Assembly: GCF_000368565.1 (NCBI RefSeq)
Contig: NZ_KB849537.1
Span: 255,674-319,673 of the forward strand
Direction of reading: 5' to 3'
Length of the DNA stretch: 64,000 nucleotides
From: Acinetobacter gerneri DSM 14967 = CIP 107464 = MTCC 9824
Lineage (GTDB): Bacteria > Pseudomonadota > Gammaproteobacteria > Pseudomonadales > Moraxellaceae
The notes under the pieces were generated by a model, which saw only the letters and a list, made by a program, of their open reading frames with translations, did not search any database and had not been told where the DNA came from. Both the position numbers and the translations under genes were made by a program. Of this stretch, positions 8,888 to 16,976 are shown piece by piece (the first letter of the stretch is position 1; the number at the start of each line of letters is the position of its first letter).

Positions 8888-10396
8888 TTAGCAGAATTTC
8901 AAACCACCATAACAGTTTGTGACTACTTTTTGATTTACTAACTGTTGATTCATCAACGTCAATGTAGCAGGATTGGCTTTCGTATAACTACCTAAATCAA
9001 CATTCAATTTTTGGGTAATTGGCACACCAAATACAGCACCAATTGCTTGTCCCGCATCAAGCGCAGGATAGTTTTCTTGCTTACTTAAAAACTGTGTAAC
9101 CAACGCAGCAACCTGCGGGTATACAGCACTAATATCCACTTGATTTTGAACATTTAATGTTCCTAGTTGCACTGGTTGTGCAAAAGACATCCACCAACCT
9201 TTTTGTGCTACATCTGTATTTGAGCTCATTGCACTCAAGCTTGTTAGATTACTATCCCCTGATGCAATCGTCGCACCCGGCCATAACAAAGGACTACTTT
9301 GCAAAGACAAATATCCGCCGGTACCCGTAAGTGGGATGTTATGAATCATGCTTAGAGATTGTATAAAATCAACTGACAAATTCACATTCTGGATATTTGA
9401 ACCTTGCGCCATCAAGAATTTTGCTTTTGATGCCAATAAAGTAATCCCGCCACAACCAAATAAGCCTGTTCCCGTCGTACTATCGCAACTTAAGTTAACC
9501 ATCAATGCATCATTTGCAAACTGCGAAGCTGGATAGTTTGAACTTCCATCTGCCGCAATAGGAATCACACCCACAGAAGCGGGTATATTGTTAATTGTAA
9601 CTGATCCCTGTCTTACACCGTTCACTGTCGTCTTTGGAATATTGAATGTAGTAGATACACTTGGAATCGTGATCCCAGTTGTAGAACTATTTGATGGGTC
9701 ACTTGTAAATTTAACAGTTGAGCCTAAAGCTGTTGCATAACCACTTAAAATTTGATTGTTTGACAAACCAAATGTCCCCGCTTTAGTGCTTGCAGAACCT
9801 GTTGTTGATGCAATTTGCATAAAGCCGCTTAAACTCTGAATACCATCTGTAGTCGATGCTTGAGAAAGATTATCCAATCCAGCTGTTAACAACGCACTAA
9901 TTTGCTGAGCACCTAAGCGAATGCCTGTTACTTGACGGGTAGAGGCTTTGTCAGGATTAGAGATCGCAAACTCGATAAAAGGGTTTGTCAGAGATGCTGA
10001 AGTAGAGGCACGACCGTTATTAAAAACAGGATTACCACTACTATCATAAGAATCAGGTAAACCACTCAGTGATAAATTTTTGATATCTATATCACAAGCT
10101 CCAGCACCATTAATTCCGCCACACCCCAATTGTAAATTTTTAATGTTCGCATTGAGACTAAGTTCAGCCTCTAAACCTAATTTATAAAATCCAGTATTGT
10201 TTGATCCTGAAATATTTCTCATTGGATTAGCACTATCTGTAGGCGCTAGATAACTCAAGCTCATCAATGCTTGCCCAGTCATATCAGATAACTCTTGATC
10301 TGACATTTTTTGTAAATCAGAACCTGCAAAACTAGATATAGAAAAAGTACTTGCGCATATCAATAGAGCAAAATTGATTGGATTGAGCTTAAACAT
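8888..10396 (-). CDS. secreted six-cysteine DUF6160-like paralogue (A)
   Basis: 502 residues from the ATG at 10396, preferred over an in-frame TTG at 10405 because AAGGGAG stands nine bases before the ATG. Signal peptide about 1-24; the shared motif LQKMSDQELSDMTGQ at 28-42; then ALMSLSYLAPTDSANPM, nearly identical in the two paralogues to the right. The mature protein has exactly six cysteines in three pairs: CGGINGAGAC, CDSTTGTGLFGC and the C-terminal CYGGLKFC. The other paralogues have pairs at the same places. Conserved blocks also include IHNIPLTG and KGWWMSF. It is transcribed alone, with a CRP-like palindrome 134-149 bases upstream. Function unknown. Confidence 0.78.
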   Translation of the reverse strand: MFKLNPINFALLICASTFSISSFAGSDLQKMSDQELSDMTGQALMSLSYLAPTDSANPMRNISGSNNTGFYKLGLEAELSLNANIKNLQLGCGGINGAGACDIDIKNLSLSGLPDSYDSSGNPVFNNGRASTSASLTNPFIEFAISNPDKASTRQVTGIRLGAQQISALLTAGLDNLSQASTTDGIQSLSGFMQIASTTGSASTKAGTFGLSNNQILSGYATALGSTVKFTSDPSNSSTTGITIPSVSTTFNIPKTTVNGVRQGSVTINNIPASVGVIPIAADGSSNYPASQFANDALMVNLSCDSTTGTGLFGCGGITLLASKAKFLMAQGSNIQNVNLSVDFIQSLSMIHNIPLTGTGGYLSLQSSPLLWPGATIASGDSNLTSLSAMSSNTDVAQKGWWMSFAQPVQLGTLNVQNQVDISAVYPQVAALVTQFLSKQENYPALDAGQAIGAVFGVPITQKLNVDLGSYTKANPATLTLMNQQLVNQKVVTNCYGGLKFC

Positions 10397-10529
10397 CTGA
10401 TTCAACTCCCTTAATTTTTATTTTACCGACCTAACATCCTGTGAGGCCGTTTTATTATCTATTTTTTATAATCGACAGATATAAGTTGCGTTGAATAGCA
10501 CTAGCCTATTTGCGGTTAATAAAAAATAA

Positions 10530-10545
10530 TGTGACTTATATCACA
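10530..10545 (-). promoter_or_regulatory. perfect CRP/Vfr-type palindrome upstream of paralogue A
   Basis: TGTGA-CTTATA-TCACA, an exact match to the CRP core consensus in both halves, 134-149 bases before the start codon of the 502-residue gene. Confidence 0.6.
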
Positions 10546-10747
10546 CTATATCCATAAATTAGCAAACACAAGTACATATGAACTATTTCAGATAAAAGTA
10601 AATAAATTACGTTTAACCATCAGTTTTTATTTTTTATTTTTTATTTAAAATTGAAGTAGTTGGTTAAAAAGCACCCTTTTCCCTCATCAAAATAAAACCG
10701 ACAAATGGCGATGCTATTTTTTTACCTTCACTAAACAATCCCTAATA

Positions 10748-10772
10748 AAAAAGCGATCGATTAGATCGCTTT
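10748..10772 (-). terminator. intrinsic terminator of paralogue B
   Basis: Stem AAAGCGATC / GATCGCTTT with loop GATTA. On the minus strand it is followed by a T-run. It lies 35 bases after the stop of the 491-residue gene. Confidence 0.8.
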
Positions 10773-10806
10773 AAAATCATTAAACTTAAGCTACAGCAAA
10801 GCAACA

Positions 10807-12282
10807 TTAACAGAATTTTAAACCGCCATAACAATTTGGTGTAATGTTTTGATTTACAAGCTGTTGATTTTGCAACATAAGTGTTGCAGGATTTGACGAG
10901 GTTGCATCATTCAACGGAATAACCAAAGTTTTCACGATTGGATTGCCTGTTAAAGCCCCGATACCATCTGCTAAAGAAACTGGAATATACTGACCAGCCA
11001 ATTGATTTGTGATTAACTGCGCCACTTGTGGTAGTACTGCACTGATATCAACTTGATTATTTGCTTTTAGATAACCTAATTGCACAGGATTTGCAAAAGA
11101 CATCCACCATCCCTTTTGTGCAATATCGCTACTCGTCATAGATGCCAAGCTTGTCTTAGTTGCGTCACTTGGATCTACATAACTTCCAGGCCAAAGAATA
11201 CTACTTGACTGCAAAGCCAAATAAACACCATTGCCAGTTAATGGAATATTATGGAACATACTCAAGGATTGCTGAAAAGTAATATCCATATTTAAACCAG
11301 TAATTTTTGAACCTTCACCCATTTTAAATTTTGCTTCACGGATAATACAAATAATCAAACTCACACATGGATTCAATTGCACATTCAATTGGTCATTGGC
11401 GTAGACCGAGCTTGGAACAGAACTTCCTGCTGCGATTGGAATTTCATTTACAACAGCACGAACATTTTGTGCGACTGCAGCAGTTTGACGCTGACCATTG
11501 ACCTGAAATGCTGGCAACGTAAATGGTACATTCATACTTGGTACAGTAATCCCTGTCGTATCAGAACTGCCGGGCATACTGGTAAATCCATGCTTTCCAA
11601 ACAATGTAACATCGACATTGCCCGAAATTGCTTGATTAGAATCTTTACCAAACAACGTTTGTTTAGTCCAAACATCCCCTGTCGTCCCTGCTATTCGCAT
11701 AAAACCACTCAAAGATTGGATACCGTCTGTTGTTGAAGGGCTAGAACCGTTATTGATACCGGCCGTCAACAAACCTGTAATTTTTTCTGCACTTACCCTT
11801 AAACCCGCCACCTCACGTGTTGAAGCTTTATCTGGGTTTTTAATGGCAAATTCAATAAAAGGATTTGACAGTTTCGCACTCGTTGAAGCACGCGGAGTGG
11901 ACGAGAAATCAGGGCTAGATGAGCTATTTGGATCATAATTTGTAGGCAAACCACTGAGAGATAAATTTTTAATATCAATATCACAGCGTCCTGCACCATT
12001 TACACCACCACACCCCAATTGTAGATTTTTGACGTTGGCATTAAGATCCATTTCCGCCTCTAAACCCAACTTATAAAAACCGATATTTGAGTTTTGACTA
12101 TATTTACTCATCAAATTTCCTGAGTCATTTGGCGCTAAATAACTCAAACTCATAAGCGCTTGCCCCGTTGTAGAGGCTAGCTCTGCATCATCTAGCTGTA
12201 TCAAACTCGGTGCAGCTGATACAGCAAAATGAGAAAATAAAAAGAGTGCAGTCCCTACAACTATTCCTTTAGCTTTCAACAT
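10807..12282 (-). CDS. secreted six-cysteine DUF6160-like paralogue (B)
   Basis: 491 residues. Signal peptide about 1-24, then LIQLDDAELASTTGQ, the shared motif, and ALMSLSYLAPNDSGN. It is collinear with its neighbours on both sides: CGGVNGAGRC, a second pair C-VSLII-C, and a C-terminal CYGGLKFC, again exactly six cysteines in the mature chain. The middle (about residues 200-330) is the least conserved part. AGGT precedes the ATG by seven A-rich bases. It has its own terminator and a CRP-like site about 142 bases upstream, so it is monocistronic. Tandem duplication best explains the three-gene array. No catalytic motif is visible; an exported structural or binding protein is likely. Confidence 0.78.
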   Translation of the reverse strand: MLKAKGIVVGTALFLFSHFAVSAAPSLIQLDDAELASTTGQALMSLSYLAPNDSGNLMSKYSQNSNIGFYKLGLEAEMDLNANVKNLQLGCGGVNGAGRCDIDIKNLSLSGLPTNYDPNSSSSPDFSSTPRASTSAKLSNPFIEFAIKNPDKASTREVAGLRVSAEKITGLLTAGINNGSSPSTTDGIQSLSGFMRIAGTTGDVWTKQTLFGKDSNQAISGNVDVTLFGKHGFTSMPGSSDTTGITVPSMNVPFTLPAFQVNGQRQTAAVAQNVRAVVNEIPIAAGSSVPSSVYANDQLNVQLNPCVSLIICIIREAKFKMGEGSKITGLNMDITFQQSLSMFHNIPLTGNGVYLALQSSSILWPGSYVDPSDATKTSLASMTSSDIAQKGWWMSFANPVQLGYLKANNQVDISAVLPQVAQLITNQLAGQYIPVSLADGIGALTGNPIVKTLVIPLNDATSSNPATLMLQNQQLVNQNITPNCYGGLKFC

Positions 12283-12416
12283 TTTTTTTACCTATTTTTA
12301 TATTAACTACGATCTAAACGATATTTCTAAATATTAAAAAATTTTTATCAAAACTTAATAATATTTACCCGTAAATTATCTAAAAAATCAAATCAAAATA
12401 AATATCAAACAAATAA

Positions 12417-12432
12417 TGTGATATATATCTCA
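12417..12432 (-). promoter_or_regulatory. CRP/Vfr-like site upstream of paralogue B
   Basis: TGTGA-TATATA-TCTCA, one mismatch to the core palindrome. The distance to the start codon (135-150 bases) is almost the same as for paralogue A. Confidence 0.45.
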
Positions 12433-12561
12433 AAATATACACCAACATTACTTTAAAAAGAAGAATTAAATCACTTAAATTTCAACCAATATTAAAACAT
12501 TTAGATTAACTAAACAGTAAGCACAAATATAGATTGTATTTTTATCGTATATATTTAAATC

Positions 12562-12590
12562 AAAAAAAAACGGCGTAATGCCGTTTTTTA
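12562..12590 (-). terminator. intrinsic terminator of paralogue C
   Basis: Stem AAAAACGGC / GCCGTTTTT with loop GTAAT, and a long T-run on the minus strand. It lies just after the stop of the 506-residue gene. Confidence 0.85.
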
Positions 12591-12613
12591 TTTTCTAATA
12601 AACTAAAATCGAA

Positions 12614-14134
12614 TTAACAGAACTTTAAACCACCATAACAATTGGCAACCACACCTTGGTTTTTAAGTTGCTGATCGGTCAAAACCAATTTTGCAGGATT
12701 AGTTGCTGTATAACTTCCCAAGTCAACATTCAATTTGGAATAAATCGGTGAACCCACCAGTGCACCAATCACTTGTCCAAAATTTACATAAGGAGCGTTG
12801 ATATTGTTACCACTCGCATCCGTCGCACTCAAATAGTTTGAAACTAAAGTCGCCACTTGCGGTAAAACAGCACTGATATCCACTTGCTGTTGAACATTGA
12901 GTTGTCCTAATTGAACTGGGTTTGAAAACGACATCCACCAACCAGGTCTCGCGACATCCGTATTTGCACTCATACTACTCAAATCACGTATACCTGTATC
13001 CCCTGATGCAATCGTTGCGCCCGGCCATAAAAGTGCAGTGGATTGTAAAGATAAATATCCACCATTTCCTGTCAATGGAATATTGTGAATCATGCTCAAA
13101 GACTGAAAAAAATCAATCGATAAAGAAAGATTTGAAATATCAGAACCTTTATCCATGATAAATGACGTATTTGGAACCAATCCTGTTGCCAAACCACATA
13201 AAAAACCCGTATTCCCAGTACAATTGAGATTGACATAAAGCTTATCATTGGCAAATGTAGTATCTGTGGTATTGCCTACCGCAGGCGCAATAGGAATACT
13301 TGAAATTGTAGTACGAATATTTCGCACTTCTGCCTGCGTTTTACGCACCCCATTGATAGTAAAAGCATTGACCGTAAAACCTGTACTGACCGAAGGAATG
13401 GTGATGCCTGAAGATTTGCTCGGATCACTATCAAAATGTACATCCGTTAAACCTGAAACATCTGCATAGCCGTTAATTGCCTGACCAGAGGCATTACCAA
13501 AAGTAATTGGTTTGGTACTGGCCGTTCCTGAAGTCTGTGCAATTTGCATAAAACCACTCAGAGTTTGAATCCCGTCAGTCGTCGATGCACTTGTGCTATT
13601 GGCAAGACCAGCTGTGAGTAAAGCATTGATTTTCTCGGCACTAAAACGAATGCCCTTCACTTCTCGTGTAGAGGATTTGTCAGGATTACTAATCGCAAAC
13701 TCAATAAACGGATTCGTCAATGTTGCACTGGTCGAAGCACGACCATTGTTATACACAGGATTTCCATTGCCATCATAAGAATCAGGCAAACCACTCAAAG
13801 ATAAGTTTTTAATATCAATATCACAACTATCAGATTTGACGGAGTTGTTTACCCCACCACAGCCCAATTGTAGATTTTTAATATTAGCATTTAACTCAAG
13901 CTCTGCTTCTAAACCGAGTTTATAAAATCCGATATTGTTTGAGCCAGTAATATTTTTCATCGGATTGGCGCTATCTGTTGGTGCTAGATAACCCAAACTC
14001 ATCAATGCCTGCCCTGTTGTTGCTGCCAATTGCTCATCAGTCAAAGCAACTAGATTGCTATTTGCATAAGCAATACCAAAACAACCCATACTCAGTGAAA
14101 ATAAAGCAATATTAAATTGATTTAATTTAAACAT
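12614..14134 (-). CDS. secreted six-cysteine DUF6160-like paralogue (C)
   Basis: 506 residues from the ATG at 14134. A longer frame opens at 14185, but MFKLNQFNIALFSLS aligns with the start of paralogue A and GAGGG lies eight bases upstream. Signal peptide about 1-25; motif LVALTDEQLAATTGQ; then ALMSLGYLAPTDSANPM. Six cysteines in three pairs: CGGVNNSVKSDSC (with a small insertion against the paralogues), CTGNTGFLC and the C-terminal CYGGLKFC. It shares IHNIPLTGNGGYL and PGWWMSF with its neighbours. It is the first gene of the block in the direction of transcription and is monocistronic. Function unknown. Confidence 0.78.
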   Translation of the reverse strand: MFKLNQFNIALFSLSMGCFGIAYANSNLVALTDEQLAATTGQALMSLGYLAPTDSANPMKNITGSNNIGFYKLGLEAELELNANIKNLQLGCGGVNNSVKSDSCDIDIKNLSLSGLPDSYDGNGNPVYNNGRASTSATLTNPFIEFAISNPDKSSTREVKGIRFSAEKINALLTAGLANSTSASTTDGIQTLSGFMQIAQTSGTASTKPITFGNASGQAINGYADVSGLTDVHFDSDPSKSSGITIPSVSTGFTVNAFTINGVRKTQAEVRNIRTTISSIPIAPAVGNTTDTTFANDKLYVNLNCTGNTGFLCGLATGLVPNTSFIMDKGSDISNLSLSIDFFQSLSMIHNIPLTGNGGYLSLQSTALLWPGATIASGDTGIRDLSSMSANTDVARPGWWMSFSNPVQLGQLNVQQQVDISAVLPQVATLVSNYLSATDASGNNINAPYVNFGQVIGALVGSPIYSKLNVDLGSYTATNPAKLVLTDQQLKNQGVVANCYGGLKFC

Positions 14135-14184
14135 CGCTAAAGCCCTCAATCGTCCATTTCTTAATATCTTCATTGTTTTATTCA

Positions 14185-14200
14185 TGCGATATTCATCACA
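14185..14200 (-). promoter_or_regulatory. CRP/Vfr-like site close to paralogue C
   Basis: TGCGA-TATTCA-TCACA, one mismatch to TGTGA-N6-TCACA and consistent with a Vfr-type TGNGA half. It is 51-66 bases before the start. A second one-mismatch copy, TGTTA-AACTGA-TCACA, lies at 14384-14399. Confidence 0.4.
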
Positions 14201-14444
14201 TTTATTTTTGAAAGATACTATTCCCTCTTGCTTTTATAGCACCTATTTAGAACCACTCCCTTAATTTTTTTTTAAAAAGCGACGGAGGACAATGACTTTT
14301 AAATTATTCTAAAATATTATATTTAATATAGATACAATTAAGCAAAACTCATTAGATTTACTAAAATATATATTTTTTAAAAATGTTAAACTGATCACAC
14401 TTTTATTTTTTGAATAATCCGAATTCTATTTAAACTAAAACTGG

Positions 14445-14478
14445 ACAAAAAAAAGCAAGCTCTAAGGGCTTGCTTTTC
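14445..14478 (-). terminator. intrinsic terminator of dcd
   Basis: Stem AAAAGCAAGC / GCTTGCTTTT with a seven-base loop. On the minus strand a run of eight Ts follows. Confidence 0.85.
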
Positions 14479-14529
14479 CATTTTAAATACTAACAGCTTA
14501 GGCTAAGCTTCACACAACTCAATTTTCGA

Positions 14530-15099
14530 TTAAGCTTTAGGTAAAGTTACGCCTGTTTGACCTTGATATTTACCACCACGATCTTTATATGAAGTTTCAC
14601 ATACTTCATCAGATTCGAAGAACAACATTTGCGCTACACCCTCACCCGCATAAATACGTGCAGGAAGGTTGGTTGTATTTGAAAACTCAAGCGTAACATG
14701 ACCTTCCCACTCAGGCTCAAGTGGTGTCACGTTGACAATAATCCCACAACGCGCATAAGTCGATTTGCCCAAACAAACAGTCAAAACATTGCGCGGAATA
14801 CGGAAATATTCAACAGTACGCGCTAAAGCAAAAGAGTTCGGCGGAATGATACAAACATCTGATTCGATATCAATAAAGCTATTTTCATCAAAATTTTTCG
14901 GATCAACAATCGCAGAGTGAACATTGGTAAAAACTTTAAATTCACGCGCACAACGAACGTCATAACCATAGCTTGAAACGCCATAAGAAATGAGTTTCTC
15001 GCCATTTGCATCATAACGCACTTGGTTTTCTGCATAAGGTTCAATCATGCCGTGTTTTTCGCTCATTTCGCGAATCCAACGATCTGACTTAATTGACAT
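14530..15099 (-). CDS. dcd: dCTP deaminase
   Basis: 189 residues from [21 protein letters not shown] at 15099; the frame runs 19 codons further upstream but that part is not family sequence. The enzyme deaminates dCTP to dUTP, feeding dTMP synthesis. It is a homotrimer of the dUTPase fold. Visible signatures: the N-terminal [18 protein letters not shown] with the substrate-binding region, [10 protein letters not shown] (about residues 110-120), and the catalytic-glutamate segment [19 protein letters not shown]. The C-terminal [13 protein letters not shown] closes the active site in the family. Length matches the family. Monocistronic. Confidence 0.96.
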   Translation of the reverse strand: MSIKSDRWIREMSEKHGMIEPYAENQVRYDANGEKLISYGVSSYGYDVRCAREFKVFTNVHSAIVDPKNFDENSFIDIESDVCIIPPNSFALARTVEYFRIPRNVLTVCLGKSTYARCGIIVNVTPLEPEWEGHVTLEFSNTTNLPARIYAGEGVAQMLFFESDEVCETSYKDRGGKYQGQTGVTLPKA

Positions 15100-15273
15100 G
15101 TTTTTAATCCAAAAGCTTAATTCGATAATTGCGTAGTACTTTAACGTAAAACGCACCTGAAAGGAATGTTTATCATCAAAACAGCATCCGATAGTAGGCT
15201 CAAATAAATGCCGACAGCAAAACTAAAAAGAACCAATCAAAAGCCTTTTTTCACTCTAAAATTTTAAAATAAT

Positions 15274-15867
15274 TTAAAGACTTAATAGTGCTGAATAACT
15301 GAGTGGAATCGAAAATCCGACTAAAACAACTGAGGCTGTCTTTTGTAAATTGGTTTGATTTAACCACTGAATTTGATTGGAACACAAGATTGAACCAATA
15401 AAAGTCCAAAAAAATGCAATAGGAATAATTAATACTAAAAAAGTCAGCATATGCGCCACATATTCACTCGAACTTCTCCATACGATCGCAGGGAAAATAG
15501 CAGAAGCGAAAAGTAGTGCTTTAGGATTTAACAAAGTCGCTGTAAAAAGTTCACGCGCACGAATGGTTGGCATCGTTAAATCAACTTGATTTTTAGCTGT
15601 ACGCCAAAGTTTTACCGCTAAAAAAAAGATATACGTTGCACTAAATAATTTCAAAATCACAGGAATCATCGGATATTTTTTGGATACTGTTCCAATCAAA
15701 ATTCCCCAAATCGTGATCGATATAAGATAGCCAAAAGCCTCAGCTGGAATAAGCTGAAAAGATTTACGTACACCGACTTGGATCCCTGATGAGGCCAAAA
15801 GCGTATTGGTCGGACCCGGTGTAAGTAAAATAGTGATCACTAGTCCTATAAAAAACCATGAAATCAT
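15274..15867 (-). CDS. LysE/RhtB-family amino-acid exporter
   Basis: 197 residues, nearly all hydrophobic, with about six predicted membrane helices. The N-terminal LLTPGPTNTLLASSGIQVGVRKS is the LysE-family signature (PGP followed by a glycine-rich turn). These inner-membrane carriers export amino acids such as lysine, threonine or homoserine; the substrate here cannot be read from the sequence. GAGGTTACTCA precedes the ATG. It is the first of two unrelated-position LysE-type genes in this window (the other at 25119-25742). No LysR-type regulator is adjacent, so local regulation is not evident. Confidence 0.85.
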   Translation of the reverse strand: MISWFFIGLVITILLTPGPTNTLLASSGIQVGVRKSFQLIPAEAFGYLISITIWGILIGTVSKKYPMIPVILKLFSATYIFFLAVKLWRTAKNQVDLTMPTIRARELFTATLLNPKALLFASAIFPAIVWRSSSEYVAHMLTFLVLIIPIAFFWTFIGSILCSNQIQWLNQTNLQKTASVVLVGFSIPLSYSALLSL

Positions 15868-16284
15868 TGAGTAACCTCTAATAGAGTTGCGCAGAGATTA
15901 AATGAGTTGCCTAGACTTAGCAAAAAAATATTTGTAATAGGACATGAATTTGGATTTAAACCATAAAATATTTATTTAAATATCAATAAATTAATAAATA
16001 TTGTAAATAATTAATCCAAAAGAACTTATTGGTCACAAATGTTTATTATTTAAACCAAATTATCGATAAAATGATTTTATTTGAAAAATTAATGAATTTT
16101 ACCGTATAAAATATAGACTATTTTCAACAAAAAAAATCTATTGATTACATCTATTTAATTAGCTTCAATCAGCGAAAACTTGACCTAGTGATAGTGAAAA
16201 CTTTAAGGTGAAGGCATGCAAACTATTTTAGTTTATCTGCAATTTAGTGCAGAATAACCCACTTTTTTCAAGATACGATTGTCT
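15868..16284. other. 417-base AT-rich spacer with a possible 13-codon leader frame
   Basis: No normal gene. Near its right end an ATG at 16216 follows AAGGTGAAGGC and opens a 13-codon frame (MQTILVYLQFSAE) ending at 16257. The 3' half of that frame is an inverted repeat, TCTGCA (16236-16241) with TGCAGA (16248-16253), just ahead of the DUF2062 gene. Confidence 0.4.
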
Positions 16285-16839
16285 ATGACAAAGCGTTTTT
16301 TTCGAGATTGGCTACCCTCGCAAGAGAAATTAAGTCAATCTAAAATTCTCAGGATATTTGGCGATAGTGCCTTAAATCCTGTGCTTTGGTATGTCAATAA
16401 AAAATCTATATCCCGCGCAATGTTGATCGGAACATTTTGGGGAATGTTACCTATTCCTTTTCACAGTATTTTGATTGTAATTTGTGCCATTTTATTTGAT
16501 GCAAATCTTCCGATCAGTTTGATGCTTGCTTGGATCATGAATCCTTTTACTATCCTTCCGATTTTATATATCGCTTTTTGGATGGGTACAAAGATCTATC
16601 ATGTTCACATGATCAATAAAGAAATGTTGCTGGGTGTTTTACATCAGATTGTGCATTGGATTAAAAATTTTGGGCATGGACATATTGATCTAAGTCTGGC
16701 TAAAATACTGCTTACTGGCATGTTGATAGAAGCATTTATTACAGCAGTTTTAGCCTACTTTATTACAAAAATTATTTGGAATTGGAAAGTTATACAGAAA
16801 TCAAAAAAGCGAGAAAAAAGGCTGGAGCCCCCGCTATAA
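16285..16839 (+). CDS. DUF2062 membrane protein
   Basis: 184 residues from ATG 16285; a TTG two codons earlier is also possible. It has a short basic N-terminal arm and three or more hydrophobic segments. The region GTFWGMLPIPFHSILIV followed by ANLPISLMLAWIMNPFTI carries the DUF2062 signature (aromatic-G-hydrophobic-P-hydrophobic, then NP-F/T). The family is an inner-membrane protein of unknown function, often near lipid or cell-envelope genes. The C terminus is strongly basic (KKREKRLEP). It is convergent with the next gene and shares a terminator with it. Confidence 0.8.
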   Translation: MTKRFFRDWLPSQEKLSQSKILRIFGDSALNPVLWYVNKKSISRAMLIGTFWGMLPIPFHSILIVICAILFDANLPISLMLAWIMNPFTILPILYIAFWMGTKIYHVHMINKEMLLGVLHQIVHWIKNFGHGHIDLSLAKILLTGMLIEAFITAVLAYFITKIIWNWKVIQKSKKREKRLEPPL

Positions 16840-16920
16840 ATTATTTTTCCATTACTATTTTATAGTCATGTTACTCATTCAAATACAGATCATCGTTCCG
16901 AATTTCATCAAATTTTAGAC

Positions 16921-16961
16921 AAAAAAGCCTCGACTTTTATCATAAAATTCGAGGCTTTTTC
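16921..16961. terminator. bidirectional intrinsic terminator
   Basis: Stem GCCTCGA / TCGAGGC flanked by A-run and T-run, between convergent genes ending at 16839 and 16977. Confidence 0.8.
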
Positions 16962-16976
16962 TGTGATCAATTGTAC

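Larger units (their letters stand above)
10397..10806. other. 410-base spacer between paralogues A and B
   Basis: AT-rich, with no convincing open frame. It contains a perfect TGTGA-N6-TCACA site (10530-10545), a threefold TTTTTTA-type tract (about 10624-10646) and the intrinsic terminator of paralogue B (10748-10772). Confidence 0.7.
12283..12613. other. 331-base spacer between paralogues B and C
   Basis: Very AT-rich, with no gene. It contains a one-mismatch CRP-like site (12417-12432) and the terminator of paralogue C. Confidence 0.7.
14135..14529. other. spacer between paralogue C and dcd
   Basis: No gene is supported. It holds two CRP-like sites (14185-14200 and 14384-14399) and the dcd terminator (14445-14478); the rest is AT-rich. 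Confidence 0.65.

Noticed and set aside
11377-11736. Plus-strand open frame of 119 codons inside paralogue B
   Set aside because: Antisense to a gene whose protein is strongly conserved with its neighbours; no start signals and an implausible composition.
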